Notes under the pieces: generated by a model
Database searches by the model: none
What the model saw: only the letters and a program-made list of their open reading frames with translations
What the model was told of the DNA's origin: nothing
Translations under genes and position numbers: made by a program
NCBI RefSeq assembly: GCF_040939455.1
Contig: NC_134112.1
Coordinates: 20,796,501 to 20,860,500 of the forward strand
Source of the DNA: Microcebus murinus
Taxonomy: Eukaryota; Chordata; Mammalia; Primates; Cheirogaleidae
Length of the DNA stretch: 64,000 nucleotides
Direction of reading: 5' to 3'
Shown: positions 12,100 through 24,959 of the stretch, one piece after another
Numbering within the stretch: the stretch's first letter is position 1
Layout: every line of letters begins with the position of its first letter

Positions 12100-12310
12100 A
12101 CATTTAATGAAATAGGCTTCATGCCAGGTGCTTTATATAGGTTTGCTAACCTCATTCTTGTAACAAGCCTTTGAAGAGAGTATTATTACCCTCATTTTAT
12201 GGATGGGGAAGCTGAGTTTTGGGGAGGTTAAACAGCTTGCCAAGGGCACGACTGGTAAATGGCAGAATGGGGATTTGGAACCCAAGTATGCCAAGCTTAC
12301 TTTACATAGA
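12100..12310 (-). mobile_element. MIR SINE
   Basis: Antisense MIR order: ggtgctttatataggtttgctaacctcattcttgtaacaagcc, ttattaccctcattttatggatggggaagctgag, then aggttaaacagcttgccaagggcacgactggtaaatggcagaatggggatttggaacccaagt. Confidence 0.8.
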
Positions 12311-13098
12311 AGCCTTCCAGTAGTCCACTCTGGATGACAATGAAGAGGGGGCCTCTATTCCCAGGAAACCTAAGGGAACCTGCTCTGTGTTAAGTATATC
12401 CCCAAGAGGTGCTCAATGAATGTGATTTGAGGGAACAGATGTGATGGAAGAGGGATTTTCCTTTTCTAACTGCTCTAAGATCTTTAAGACTATCTTGAAT
12501 TATAGATTATTGTTTAGAAGAATCCAGAAATCTAAATACCCAACCAACTTTCAATTGTCCTTGGCCAAGAAATATATTTTGGGTATATGATATTACCCAA
12601 ACCAAATTTTATTATTACTTTTTAGGCCCTGGGTGGGGAATCCATTGTGAGAACAACTTTACTGGTCCATGTTTGAGAAGCAGGTTGACTTCCTTTTGCA
12701 ATAATCTTCAAAAGAATGTTTTAGACAGAAACAAGGAAAAAAAAACCAACTTAGATTTAGGAGGCTAGATAATTTGGATCTGGGTCTTGTTTCTTAATTT
12801 CTAACACTATGGTCCTATGTGTAGCCGGGGGTCTCAGTGTGGGAAGTGACATAAAATGTGAGCAAAATATTTAATGGGTCCAATCTGCTGTGCCTTGTGG
12901 GAATTCCACTAGTTAGAACAAAGTGATGGTGAATCAAATTAATCATTTCTTAACAGCATGTTTGTCTGGTTCTTTCTTGTCCTCTAGCACATTTGTTCGA
13001 GTATTAGGGAGAACATAGGAACACCAGTTCTGGCCCTGGGGGGAATGGAGGTTGGCACTAAATTGTTCAGGAAAGAGAAAGTCAGGAGCAGGAAAACA

Positions 13099-13155
13099 AG
13101 TGTGTGTGTATGTGTGTGTGTATGTGCACGTGTTCACACATGTTTGCACACACAT
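13099..13155. repeat. imperfect (GT)n microsatellite
   Basis: GT repeats interrupted by TATG and CACG units, followed by a short CA block. Confidence 0.85.
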
Positions 13156-13774
13156 CATTTCAGGCATTGGTCAGATACTATTCAGTGTTTGGGGCTCACC
13201 TTTCGTATTCTGTCAAGTAGGTAGGTTATGGATGGGTCAGTCTAGATTACAGAGGAAGGGCGATCAATGTCTGCCTCTGCAAGGCATTATGTACTGCCTT
13301 ACCCAGGTCTCATGTAATTATGTGGCTTTCTGAAAAAATTAAAGTAAAACATCATCTTCACTTTTTCCTTAATTTAGTAGAGATTGGCAGCTCAAAGCAT
13401 ATGGCATGAGTGTGTAATTTAAGGGAAAATAGATTAATATGCCACCAGGTAACAGTTTAATTTATGGCACTGGATGACTAATGCGAGCACCTAGAACTAT
13501 GGATTTATTTTCCTATCAAACACAGCAGAATTTATACCACTTATTTCTTCAAATAAGAAAATTCTCCTTTAGGAATGTCATAGTAAAACAGCCTGGGGTT
13601 GGGTGGGACACAGACAAATGTTGCCTTCCTTGATTTCTCCCTCCCTCCCCTTCTTCTATTCTACCCATAAAAACAGAGAACGTTATGCACCCTGCTATGC
13701 TGGGCACCTAGGATGGAGTCTAATGGGCTGTTCCCTGCCACAGATTCACTTGCTGTGGAGACAAGTGTATCACA

Positions 13775-13803
13775 AAACACACACACACACAAAACACACA
13801 AAA
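13775..13803. repeat. short (AC)n microsatellite
   Basis: Two AC runs separated by AAA. Confidence 0.8.
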
Positions 13804-13860
13804 AACTGTGCAATATGACTACAGCTGATAATTGGAAGTAGAGAATGGGGAAAGTAGAAG

Positions 13861-14150
13861 GTAGAACAACTTTTATGTTGGTGGTGACATGGGAAGGTGA
13901 AGGTCAGAGCAGACCTCACTGAAGAAGTGATAGTTGAGTTGGGTTAAAAGTCTGAGTAAGCCAGGGGAATGTGTACCCATGTCAGGAGTGGTGTCAGCAG
14001 AGGGGAGGAGAGGGGGGACCTCTAGCCAGTGGAAAAGCATATTTAAAGGCACAGTGGATGGTACTCTTGAGAGAGGGCAGATGACTGTAGTCTGGAAAGA
14101 TAAGAGTGATGGGAGATGGGGAGGCTGAGCTGTAGGCAGGGAGGGCCTTC
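13861..14150. mobile_element. possible ancient repeat fragment
   Basis: gggaaggtgaaggtcagagcagacctcactgaagaagtgatagttgagttgggttaaaagtctgagtaagcc resembles the internal part of the unassigned ancient repeat at 6030-6462. Strongly degraded. Confidence 0.35.
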
Positions 14151-14740
14151 TCTGCCTTGACCAAGGTTCACACTTGATTTAGCAGACAAGAAGGATGCAA
14201 CAGAGGTAGGTTCGTTTGATTGTTTTTAAATCAGCTGATTTAGTGTTTATTTAACCATACAAGGACTTGTACTAAATGTGCAAAAAATGCCCCAAATTAT
14301 AAAATGTTACAGTTGGAAAGGATCTTAAGTATCATTTAATCCAATATTTTTCTTCCAGATTACAACATTCACACAGTGGAGTAAAACACTTATGAACACA
14401 ATGCTTTGTGGAACAGCACACGGTTATGTAGGGGAAATTTTAAGAAGCAACATCAGATTTGAATTCAGGGTTCTTGATAATGCCAAAGATAACATTTCCT
14501 ACCACAGGTACTTTCTTCTATTGAAACCAAATAATCTGTGTATAACTTTCTTGTTTTAGAAAGACAGACTGGTTTTTTGGTCTGGCTTATTTAATAGATT
14601 TTACTTCATTTTTCTCATGTTTATGTAACAATATTTATAAATCTCTCTTCTCTTGTTGTTCGATCCTTTCTGTGTATTGTCAAGAAAAATCACTGTTGCT
14701 GTAGCAACTTTTCATAGTAATTCATTGCTTCTCTTCCCAA

Positions 14741-15225
14741 ACATTTCAAAATTATTTTATTTATGTTTGTTGTAGCAAAATATATGTAACATAAAAAATA
14801 TAAAATATACCTTTTTAACCTTTATAATTCATTGGTGTTAAATATATTCACATTATTGTGCAGCCATCACCACTATCTTCAGAATTTTTTTATCATCCCA
14901 GATTGAAACTCTTCCCCTCCTCCCAGCCCCTGGCAACTACCATTCCACTTTCTTTCTCTATGAATCCTCAACATTTTAAATGAACAAGTTCAGATATACA
15001 GTTAAAGTGATAGAATTATGCAGAGGTCATCATATATCATCTACCTCTGTTCTACAATTAACATTTTGCTACATTTGCTTTTCCACAAATGTATCCATTT
15101 ATCTATTCCCCTGTGATCCATCAGTCCATGTTACTTCCCACCATGTTGGTTTTGGTATATTTCAAAGTAAGTTGCAGATGTAAGTTTCTTTCTCAATAAA
15201 CACTTATCCAGAGTTCAACATTTGC
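14741..15225 (-). mobile_element. old L1 (L1M-type) 3' fragments
   Basis: ggtgttaaatatattcacattattgtgcagccatcaccactatcttcagaa, then cccctggcaactaccattccactttctttctctatgaa, then ctacaattaacattttgctacatttgctttt ... ggtatatttcaaagtaagttgcagatgt. All are phrases from the antisense of old L1 3' regions. Probably two adjacent fragments. Confidence 0.55.
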
Positions 15226-15739
15226 TTATGGCAATAAGTAGGTATCTTTAATTTCAACAACAGAGGACTGATTTGGTCAGATAGTTCAGTGCTTTAGCGA
15301 AAGAATTCTGGTTCCATTTAATAGGAGAGATAAGATGGGCATGTTCTTGGAGGAAATTACTCTAAGGTCTGTTGCAGACCTAAGATATATAGGTGTAGAT
15401 TCACCCTGCAAAGTCCTCAAAGATGCATAAACATAAAACCCAACCAATAATAAAGAAAACCGAGTTCAACTTAATCTCTTCAACTTAATAAAGTAAAAAG
15501 AATAAGAGCTTTGGAATCAGATAAATGTGTGTCGTCATTCCAGATGTCCTGTGCATCTGTCTTTCTACCCATCCTTCTTTTACTTTGCTACATAAAGGAC
15601 TTGATGTGGCTTATAAGAACATAGGAAAAGACTAGAAATTAAATAAAATCCATGAGCAGGGATTGTGTTAAGATTGGAACTTGAGTGTCCTGGAATCTTT
15701 AATGAAGGAACAAATGCATATGATTCTGTGACCAGAAAG

Positions 15740-15940
15740 AGAAAGGCTCACCAAAGTTGTATAACCCTGGAAACTCACTTAACTGTTGTGAACTTCAGTC
15801 CTCTCATCTATGAAATGGGGAAAATAAATGCTTACCTGCCTCAGAGTTGTGGTGAAAATTATGTGGGTCAATGTCTTTGAAGGGCCTGGCACTGTGCCTG
15901 GCACCCTGGCACTCAGCAATCATTAGTTCCTTTCATGCCA
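15740..15940 (+). mobile_element. MIR SINE
   Basis: cttaactgttgtgaacttcagtcctctcatctatgaaatggggaaaataaatgcttacctgcctcagagttgtggtgaaaattatg ... ctggcactgtgcctggcaccctggcactcagcaat follows the 3' half of MIR in order. Confidence 0.75.
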
Positions 15941-16524
15941 CATGACCTTGTGACTTGTGTTCCTACTATTAATAAAAGTAGAGTGTAAAGAGTCCAGCAG
16001 AATGAAAGCTTTAGTTAGTTACAGTCCCATTAATTGAGATTTTAGTGCTCTTTGCAACTCTTCTCCTGTTTCCCCGCCCATTTCCCAGTGGTAGTCTCAA
16101 TTGTACTCTTTAGCTGTTCAGTTTCTCAGTGCGGGCAAGGGTTTGCTGGGATGCTTCATTATTCTGTCTTTTAAAAGGCACTAACAGGGTAAGGCTATAT
16201 GATTAGAAACAAAACATTTTTCTCAGTGTGGGACTTTGGTGGCTTAGACCATTTTCTCTCTCATTTATAATTCTCCAAATGTTGGCGATGAAGTTGGTGC
16301 CATGATCTCATGTGTGGAGGTCAGTCAGTGGGCAGCAGACAAAATTGTTGAATAGTTCACTCTAGCTAGATCGTTGTATGTTTCCTCCAGTTATTTAGGC
16401 ATCTCAGAACTGGTTGGGCTGTCATTTGGCATTCCAACTTGCTGCTTGGCACTTCGGTCTTCTGACAGGCCTGAATTCCAGATTTACTCAACCTCGATAA
16501 TTCAGTAGCTATATTTAGATGTCG
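15941..16524. other. unique sequence, no feature recognised
   Basis: Non-coding AT-balanced sequence with no recognised repeat or exon. Confidence 0.4.
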
Positions 16525-16987
16525 TGATGGTTAATTTTATGTCACCTTGACTGGGCCATGAAATGCCTAGACATTTGGCCAAACATTATTCTGACTGAGT
16601 CTGTGAGGATGTTTCTGGATGAGATTAACATTTGAATCAGCAGACTGAGTAAAGCAGATTGCCCTCCCAATGTGGGTGGGCCTTGTCCAATAAACTGAAG
16701 ACCTAAATAGAAAAAAAAAAAAAGGCTGAGTAAGGCAGGGAACTTCTCCTGCCTGACTTGAGCTGGAACATTGATCTTTCTGGCCTTCAGACTAGAACTG
16801 AAACATCAGCTCTTGGGTCTTGAGCCACCCGTGTTTAAACTGGAACTAGACCATTGGTTCTCCAGGGTTGCCAGTGCAGATCTTGGGACCCCTCATCTTT
16901 CACAATCTCACACAACAATCCCTTGTAATAAATCTCTTTCCACCTCTCCTGTTGCTTCTGTTTCTCAGGAGAACCCTGACTAATACA
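16525..16987 (+). mobile_element. solitary LTR-like ancient repeat
   Basis: Starts tgatggttaattttatgtcaccttgactgggcc, continues ggatgagattaacatttgaatcagcagactgagtaaagcagattgccctcccaatgtgggtgggcc, has a polyadenylation-like gtaataaatctctttcc and ends ttctcaggagaaccctgactaataca. TG...CA ends and the internal AATAAA fit an LTR. I recognise the sequence as a common mammalian repeat but am unsure of its name. An A13 run at about 16709 may be secondary. The flanks do not give a clear target duplication. Confidence 0.6.
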
Positions 16988-17119
16988 GATTTCTCCTGGA
17001 CCGGGACATGCACCAGAGCTTGGAATAGTAATAGAATCATTGCTTCTATATCAATACAGCATAGGTTATTTGCATAAGACAGAGTGGGATGTTTTCCATG
17101 TCATAAAAATAATCATTTT

Positions 17120-17290
17120 AAGGCATATATTAATTGCTTATTATTATGCGATGGGGTCATTACCTTATTTAGTTCTCACCACAGCCCTGCAAGGCAGTTT
17201 TAGAACCAGTGAATAGGAGCTGAGCCACGATTTAAACTCAGGTGTATCTACTTCTCAAGCCTGCGCTCTTTCCACCGTGATGAGAGTTGA
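17120..17290 (-). mobile_element. MIR SINE fragment
   Basis: ccttatttagttctcaccacagccctgcaaggcagttttagaa, then ggagctgagccacgatttaaactcaggtgtatctacttctcaagcctgcgctctttccacc. Matches the antisense 5' half of MIR. Confidence 0.65.
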
Positions 17291-20200
17291 TCGGATGTCA
17301 AGGGGCATGAACAGTTTATTTGTTGCCAACATTTTATGCTCTTTATGGTTCTACAACTAAGGATTAAAAACACTTGTTTTAGAGATCTTTTAACATTTTC
17401 TGTTTCACATTCTGTTGTCCGACTTCACCCTGTAGCCCACTCTGATGTGGCTTTAAAAAACATTTTCCAAAACCACTAATGCTTCCTCTCCCTGGCCATG
17501 GGTGCAGTGCCTCACTTGCTCAGTGACTGCATGAGTGCATGGGGCCAGAGCGTGGCCCCCACAGCTATGCTGGCAGGGCAGCGATGCCCTGACATGATCC
17601 ACCACAGAGGGGGATGCGTGGGGGTTTCCATGGTCCATGAAGTCTGGGGAATACTGCATATCTTACCTTGTTTTGGAGGCTTATAGTATACCACAGCAAG
17701 TTAAAGCTCTCAGATGTCATCGAGTAAAAGTATCCTCTTCATAATTGTAACCCAGCATTTCTATAACTTTCTTGAGCAAAGGCTATTTTTGCCAGTTAAT
17801 AATTCCATGCAGCATAATATTCTATGGGAGATACTGGCCTAAGCATGGGGTGGATGTTTGGACTTGGCATCTGTTGAGGCTGGAGAGGAGCCAGTTGTGA
17901 GGGACCTTGTACCCTTAGTTTACGTACAGACTAGTCTAGGTAGGTCCCTTCTGGGGTGAAGGTCTGGAGGCTATATTCACATTTACATAAGGACAGTCAG
18001 TGTCTGAGGCACCCTGTTTCTAAAATTCAAGGAACAGAAAGAGAAGTTTCCTCAGAAGCAGCTTTCTAATTCTGAAGACTGAGTTGATGAAGAACACTCA
18101 TGCTAGAAGCAGCATATTGGATATATTAGAAGGATGAAAGAAAGCCACACATGTGGGCTGGTGAACTATGATAAGCACTTGTGTTCCTCCACTTGGTAGC
18201 TTAGCATTCCCTGGCCCAGGTCAAGGCCAGGATGAGTCTAGCCAAGCCCTATAACCTCTGCAGCTCCACACTGTGACAGTCCTAGCAAGCAAGGCTGCTG
18301 AGGGTGACACATCTCAAATGCCACTGTCTGGAGGGAAGGGACTGAAGAGGAAGGCAGGATTTCAGGTGTGCCGGTACAGGGCCACCGGATCTGCCCTTCG
18401 TGGGAAATCTAATTGTTGTCTGACTTTGCCCTGTTTTCTCCTCTGACAAGGGTCTGCTTCTCATCAGAAATGCCACCAATATGATGATGTCTGTTTTCTT
18501 TCTCAAGAAGATTTTCAGTCTTCAGGCAATCTGAACAGGGAAAATTCTTTTTGAGCAACAGGACTGTTTTTTGTTTTATAATGAGATAACAAGATAAGAT
18601 TCAGTAGGCATTTATTATAAATTTTCTATCTGTTCTAGATCATAGAGGACTCATTGAGCCCAATCCCTGCCTTCAAGGAGTTTAATACAGGCTAGAGGGG
18701 CAGATTGTCTTCCAAAGAAATAAGGACAAGAAATTAATAGAAAGATATGCAGATCTTAGCTGGAGCTGGGGCCTGAGCACAAAGGAAGAGTGTCCCCAAC
18801 AGTGAGGAAGGGGAAGGTGAAACTGGAGGCCAGAGCTGCAAAGGAGCCAGTCACTTTAGAGGATTCCGAGCCAGGAGGCTGGAGTCGAGACAAGGTTGCA
18901 GGACTGCTGAGGAGAGGTGCAGGACAGAGATCAAGCTGAAGAGAAGGAAGGTCCTGGCAAAGTGGCCTTTGTGCCGTGCTGAGCACTGGGGACTCCTTCC
19001 TTGTGAGTAACAGGTAGCCCTGTCATCACGCTCACCCTGCAGACTGAGTGGAGGGACTTAAACAAACAAACGAAGAAATAAAATTAGGGTTTGTAACTTG
19101 GATGTAGTTGTTTGGTTGGCAGTCTCTTAACCACTTTGAGGCTGTATCCTTATCTGTTCAATAATAACTACTTTGTCTCTTTCACAGCAGGTTTTTAAGT
19201 TGCTCTGAAATCATGCATGTGAACTTGGTTAGCAGTAGAGGAAGAAACTACTTGACTTTAAGTAGTAAAAGTCCACATACCCTTCACTACAGTCCAGCAA
19301 AGTGTCATGTGCTTCCTTCACGTTCTTACAACAACAGAATTCCCCTCTTCCTTCATTCAAGGAATTGGAAGAGAGTGTGACTAAAGGAAGATAAGGGGCT
19401 GAATTCTTGGAGTGGGGATTTGAGTGGGAGGTGTGCTGGTGGCAGCTGAGGAGAGGAGTGTGGTAGCATCTCTTCCCAACTGTGTGTTCAGTTGACATCA
19501 TGTTGACAGCCTGGGCTTGGCTATGGTGGGAGTATTTACACCACAGAAATAGGCAAATGCTACAAACAAGGGCTTCTTCTCTCACCCCCAACCCTGATAG
19601 TTGTTAAACATTCACCAGCACACCATCGCCATGGGTAACATTTGCATGAGCAAGAGAGCAATAGGCAGGGGGGTTCACACACCACTGCTAGGGAAGGACA
19701 GCCCTTTACCATCTAGTCCTGCGTCAGAGTGACTCATTCAACCTTCCATTCCTGTAGGGTTTTATCCCTGACATTGAGAAGTGATCCAGAGCATCATTGT
19801 GCCTTCCCTCCTATGCTCCTAGGTTGTGGAGAGAGGTGTACAGAGGGCCCGTCTGCCACTCGGCTCACCCTGCCAGCAGTGTCCACACGCACACCAGCTC
19901 ATATCAAGGGTCTCTCACCCCTGGCACGGCTGGGCTGGCTGCTTGAAGCCCATGTGGTCCATGGCAACACTTCAACTGTTTTGACTTATTTTCTGCTCCT
20001 AGTTTCTTTGACCAAGTCGCTGGGTGATAAAGAGAAAGATAATGTCTTCTATATTGTTGCTCTCTCAGGCCCCAGGACACCATGCCAGTGACACTCCTTG
20101 AAGACAGAGCCCTCTGCCAGTTGACAAAGTCATGTGAAGACAACAGCCATAGGCCTGGCACTAAACTGGCACGAATGTATGTGGAATGAATGAGTGGTAC

Positions 20201-20840
20201 AGCCAGTGGTGCAACCCAGGCTCTGGAGGAGTCACACCACCTTTCTGAGCAGCCAAATCTTACCCCAAGGTGCTAGATTCATTGATATCCCCTCAGCAAG
20301 GACTGGCCGGAGTCCTTGAGTAAGTTAGGGGTAGAAATGATAATGACCAGAGGAGAGATGTAGTTGACATTTTGCAGCAAACAGATGCAAAAGAGAACAG
20401 GATTTTGGAAACACTCATAACCTGGCAAGCTTGCTTTGACAGTCAGCTGGAGGACGTGATCCTGGCGTGGGGTTGGGTGTGTGGGAAATTGGGGATTAAT
20501 GTTCTGTAGCAAGTTCTCACTAAGGACTTCACTGTTGTGATCGCAGAAAACAGACTATTTTGACCGGGTGGAAAAGGAACTTGCTCTTTTGAAAGGCGAA
20601 CCCCTTAGGTAGCATTTTACATAATCTTCTTGGTATTCTTGAAATGACTGTGCTTTCTGTGTGCACACTTAAGTTTAAAGAGGCAGCTAGGGTGACCATC
20701 TCATCCTGGCTTGCAGGAGACTTTCCTGCATCTAAAACTGAAGATCCCACAAACCCTCTTAGTCCTTGGCAGAGGGGACAGTCAGTCACTCTAGAGACAG
20801 CTATGGTGAAAGCTGTACTTTGATGTCAGACATCTGTACT
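17291..20840. other. unique non-coding sequence
   Basis: No repeat family, microsatellite, RNA gene or spliced exon recognised over 3.5 kb. Short frames on both strands (for example 19729-20091 + and 19229-19591 -) have no recognisable domains. Confidence 0.4.
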
Positions 20841-20844
20841 GACT

Positions 20845-21010
20845 AGGGGATCACTTAGGGCAAATGGCTTAGCCTCTCTGAACTTTCCTTCTCAGAAAAA
20901 TGGAGAAAATAATCCTGAATTCTCAGAGTATTATGTAGATTCAGCAAGGCAGTGCTTTTAAACACACTCAACATAGTGCCTTGCATATAGTAGATGTGCA
21001 GTAAGTTTTT
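20845..21010 (+). mobile_element. MIR SINE fragment
   Basis: ggcaaatggcttagcctctctgaactttccttctcagaaaaatggagaaaataatcctgaa ... caacatagtgccttgcatatagtagatgtgcagtaag follows the MIR core and tail. Confidence 0.65.
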
Positions 21011-21724
21011 CCTTACGAAAATATAGTTTTTCTATCATTTTGGCTTTTCTGTTTTAGCATTTTTAAAAGAAAACCCTCAAAGTGAGTAAGTGGAAGCCTT
21101 ATCCTCTGCAAAACCTTTGGCAATTTCTGCACTAACCTCCTGCAGACGGTTTTCCTGGCCAAGCAGTGGGGGCCAGAAGGGAGCTCCACATTCACTCTTG
21201 ATTGTGTCCAGAGCCGATGGCTCGACATTTGCCTGGCAGCCTAGGCTAAGCAGAAATGTCTGTGCTTTTTGTTGGGGGAGAGGGGACAGCCTTGGCTTCT
21301 CACCCTTGGTGTCAGATTTAGGTCACCTAGAAGTCAGCATCTGCCCAGAGCTCCCAGCTTTGGAAAGCTGTTTGAAAGCCCCAGCATTTAGTGGCCAGCA
21401 GGGCTGGGTCCAGGTAACCTCGCGTCCAGGAAGCAGGAGAGAAGATCACGCAGCCTTTGATGTAACTGGAGGGAACACGGCAAACGAAACACTTTCCAGA
21501 GCTTGCTTTACAGCACACAAATCAAAGGAAAAATATACATTTTTAAAGGAACTCCTTCCTTCCTCTTTTCTCACAGGCTTGATGCAATAAGCATCTCCAT
21601 CATGGACAAAAAGAAACATCTTTGGAAACTGTAAAACACCCTATTATTTCTCTCAGGTTGGTTTTAAGGCCTTGTGTGTCAGACTGCAGGCTTCTGCCTT
21701 CTTAGAATGCAGGGATGAGCCTAA
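21011..21724. other. unique sequence with an unsupported open frame
   Basis: A + strand frame of 166 codons (21090-21590) is open but has no recognisable domain, and I see no splice or promoter context for it. Treated as non-coding. Confidence 0.4.
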
Positions 21725-22410
21725 ACAGATGGTGGTTTTGTTCCATGGGCCAAAAACCCTAGAGTCATCCTTAACTCCTGTCTTCTCTCACATGTCCAGA
21801 ATATATTCTCTCCACCTTCATGGCTACCCCCTGGAGAGCCCCATTGTCTCTTGCATGGGTAACTGGATGTAGTCTCCTACTTGGTCTTCCACTGCCTCCC
21901 CTTCCTCCTACCGTGGTCTGTTCCCAACTCAGCAGCCTAAGTGGCATGCATAAAATGGGCATCAGATCATGTCCTGCTTTGTTCCAAGTCTTGCAGTGGG
22001 TCTCCATTTCACTCGAGTAAGAGCTTAAGTCTTTGCAATGCCTGACACATGGGTTTTCCTAAACCCCCCATAACCTCTGGCCTCATTTCCTAGGACCCCT
22101 CCCCCCCAGCTCTCCCAACCCCAGCCACATTAGCCACTTGGTTCTTTGAGCTACCAGCGTACTTCCGCATTAGGGGATGGCTCTAGCTGTTGCCCCTGCC
22201 TGGCATTATCTTCTGCTCACTTGCCCACCCCCTTCAAGGCTTTACTCACATTTCACCTCCTCACTCTGGTCAATACTGCAACCTGCCCTCAGACTCCATG
22301 TACTCCTAGTCCTCTACTCTGCTTGGTTTTCTCCCACAGCTGTGGCCACCAACGTAGCATATAACTCAGTTACCTATTATGTTTATGTCTTTGCTTTAGT
22401 CTCAGAGAAG
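21725..22410 (+). mobile_element. L2 LINE 3' region
   Basis: Phrases in L2 order: cctagagtcatccttaactcctgtcttctctcacatgtcc, ctaccccctggagagccccattgtctc, ctccacttggtcttccactgcctccc, aatgggcatcagatcatgtcctgctttgttccaagtcttgcagtggg, catttcctaggacccc, cttcaaggctttactcacatttcacctcctc. The frame is fully decayed. Confidence 0.7.
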
Positions 22411-22424
22411 ATCATGTCAAACGT

Positions 22425-22745
22425 TCATCAAGGCATAGGGAAAAATTGCACAGGCAGACTTGAGTTCAGATTCTACCTCTACCATTTATCCCCTGTCTGA
22501 TTTGTGTAAGTTACTTAACCTCCCAGGGTCTCAGTTTCCTCATCTGCAAAATAGTAATAATTAATTTTTTTGTTCAGCTGTTCAGTTTTAAATAAGCACC
22601 AGTGCTGTGAAAGGCATCGAGGATAGAGAGGTGAATATGAAAGGCATAGTCCTTGTTATACAGTTGTAAAGTGGATCAAATGCAAGAACATATAGAATAT
22701 GCCTGGTAGAAAACTTGGCATATATTTGGTACTCATTAAATAGTT
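22425..22745 (+). mobile_element. MIR SINE
   Basis: gacttgagttcagattctacctctaccatttatc, tgtgtaagttacttaacctcccagggtctcagtttcctcatctgcaaaatagtaataatt, then a tail with gcctggtagaaaacttggcatatatttggtactcattaaatag. About 75% like the MIR core by eye. An insertion of about 50 bp separates core and tail. Confidence 0.8.
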
Positions 22746-24345
22746 CCAGTTTTGAAGAACTTGAATGTGCCTTTTGTTAGTTATCTCCCCTTTTAGTTCA
22801 TACTATTCTCTTTTAGTGCTAAGAACAAACTAGATTAACACACACATGTGTGCTGGCTCGTACATGTCATTGAGCCATGGCAGGACTTTTTGGGGAAAGG
22901 GGTGTCCAGGAGGGTCCAAGAGCCTTCTAAATATATATGCAAATTATAATATACACATTTTATTTAAATGGGTAGAGACAAAATCTATAACTTTTATCAG
23001 ATTCTCAAAGGGTGTCTTTGATCCATTAAAGTTTAAACCTTTCTAAAACCCTATGACTAGTCTGCTATTCTGGGCTTCTCTAAACAAAGATTTGAAATGG
23101 AATCTCTTAAATAACAGTTAATTCCAGGGTCGAAGATGATTTTTGTCTGGTATTGGTGCTGAGCCCCCTGCTTCCCAGGTGGTAAGAAGAATGCCTGTGC
23201 ATGTCAAGGTCATTGACTTCTGAGTCCCTGGAACCCTGGAATTTAGAGGCTTGCTCCCACACAGATGAAGCCACCCCTGAGATGGCAGGAATGACAGCAG
23301 TAATAAGTGTAAGCACAGGTGTTAGGAATGCTTCATTAATCTGGGGTGAGACAGATCACAGAGGGCAGAACCCCCACTGGGCATTCAGCATACATCTGTG
23401 CTCTGATTTGGGAAGCCTGTGAAAAGGATGGTCCCAAAGGGAGATACATGCAGAAGTGTTATTGTTTTACTATTACTATTATGCATGTTAACAAGAAGGC
23501 TTGCTGGCTCACTTAGTGCCATGCATTATTTTCAGCTCCGTAGTATTTAATCCCAGCTTTTCCCTGTCTTCATTTCCATGTATCATTCCAGGAAAATGTT
23601 TTCTTTTGATTTTTTGCACGTTATGCAAGATGCAAGAGATGAAAACTAGATGAAAGGAATGGGAGGAGTTTAAAAGGTAAGAAAATGGTCCCTAGAGACT
23701 ATTTTGTCCTGCCTTAATGAAGCACACAAGAAAACTTTTACTATGGTTTCACAACTTTTCTTGGAGAAGGAAAAATGCTGTTGAGGCAAAAGCAAGAAAA
23801 TGGATTGCAGCAGTAGAGGAATGTCCTGGGTAGGATCTGCAGGGTTTCTTATCTGAGGTCCTTAACTCTGTTTTCAGGATTATACATGTTGCTTAGCCTG
23901 CTTGGATATCTTTCGTTTGTCATTGGAAACCCCTGGGAAGAGAGTGTTGCCTCCCTGTGAACCTGTACAGCACATACCCCCTGAGGTCTTGGAAACCAGC
24001 ATGGCCGAGCTGTGGCATTCTGAGACTGAAGGTCCATTTGTAGACCCTTGAATGAAGGACTGAAACCATTCCTAAGAGGAGAACTGCAGGCATCTTTCTA
24101 TTTTAGCATTGCCACCATCTGTATTGCCTCTGTCTGCGATTTTAGCCTTGGGCTAGTGGTTTCCCGTCTACTTTATCTCTTCATTCTTGTTTGTCCAGCA
24201 GTTTAAAGATGGCTTGAAGTGGTCAGTAATCGCAAAGTCATAGTAGCATTGTCAGAGGGCCCTTTGTTGATCAGATACTGGGACCAGCCTCTCAACTCAC
24301 ACCAAAAATACCTACTTCTGAGAGGAATCAGTGTTCTGTAGGTCA
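22746..24345. other. unique non-coding sequence
   Basis: Nothing recognisable as an exon, RNA gene or specific repeat. Confidence 0.4.
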
Positions 24346-24500
24346 ATGACAGGCTTCGGTTCAAGTGCAGTTCTGCCACTTACTATGTGACCTTGGTTGG
24401 GTTAAAGTTTCATTGTGAGGATTTCATAGGATATCATGTTCGCAAATAAAGGTAGTGCATACAGTGCACATACGACAAATAGAAGCTATTATTATTATTA
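24346..24500 (+). mobile_element. MIR SINE fragment
   Basis: ggcttcggttcaagtgcagttctgccacttactatgtgaccttggttgggtt, then ttcattgtgaggatttcataggatatcatg ... aggtagtgcatacagtgcac. Followed by a short (ATT)n run. Confidence 0.7.
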
Positions 24501-24959
24501 CTATACCATTACTACTTGTGTCAGTAGCAGTATTTATGTTTGGAGAAGGAAGAGACTTTGGGTTATGCCCTCTTGATACCATGCAGGGTTAAACCTGCCC
24601 TTTGAGTAACAGTGACAGGCTCTTTTCACATGTGGCCCATCACACATGGCCTTTGAGAACTATATTTTGACAACTGCTCGGATACCTAGATAGCTGAAAA
24701 ATATGTCAGCCGTGGCTCCCAGTGTATTATTGATGTTGGCCATTTTCTTTTAGCTGCATTGCATGATCCTTGTCTGCTGAGAACAGGAAGGGTATTCTCT
24801 CTCTGTGTGTCCCTTGGAGGCAAGCCAGAGTGCAATCCTGCTCCAAAATGTAACTTCCTTTTAAAGGTGAAAAGCATGAGTCACACATCTGGTCATCCCC
24901 ATGGGTTATTTCCTCTCAGCCTCTCCTGGGCACTGCTTCTCCCTGCACCATTTCACGAG

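Larger units (their letters stand above)
12311..13860. other. unique sequence with two short CA/GT microsatellites
   Basis: No exon or longer repeat recognised apart from the simple repeats at 13099-13155 and 13775-13803. A short L2/MIR-like tail (aagaggtgctcaatgaatgtgat) lies near 12405-12430. Confidence 0.4.

Noticed and set aside
21090..21590. 166-codon + strand open frame
   Set aside because: No recognisable domain, no splice or promoter context; length is within chance expectation for 64 kb.
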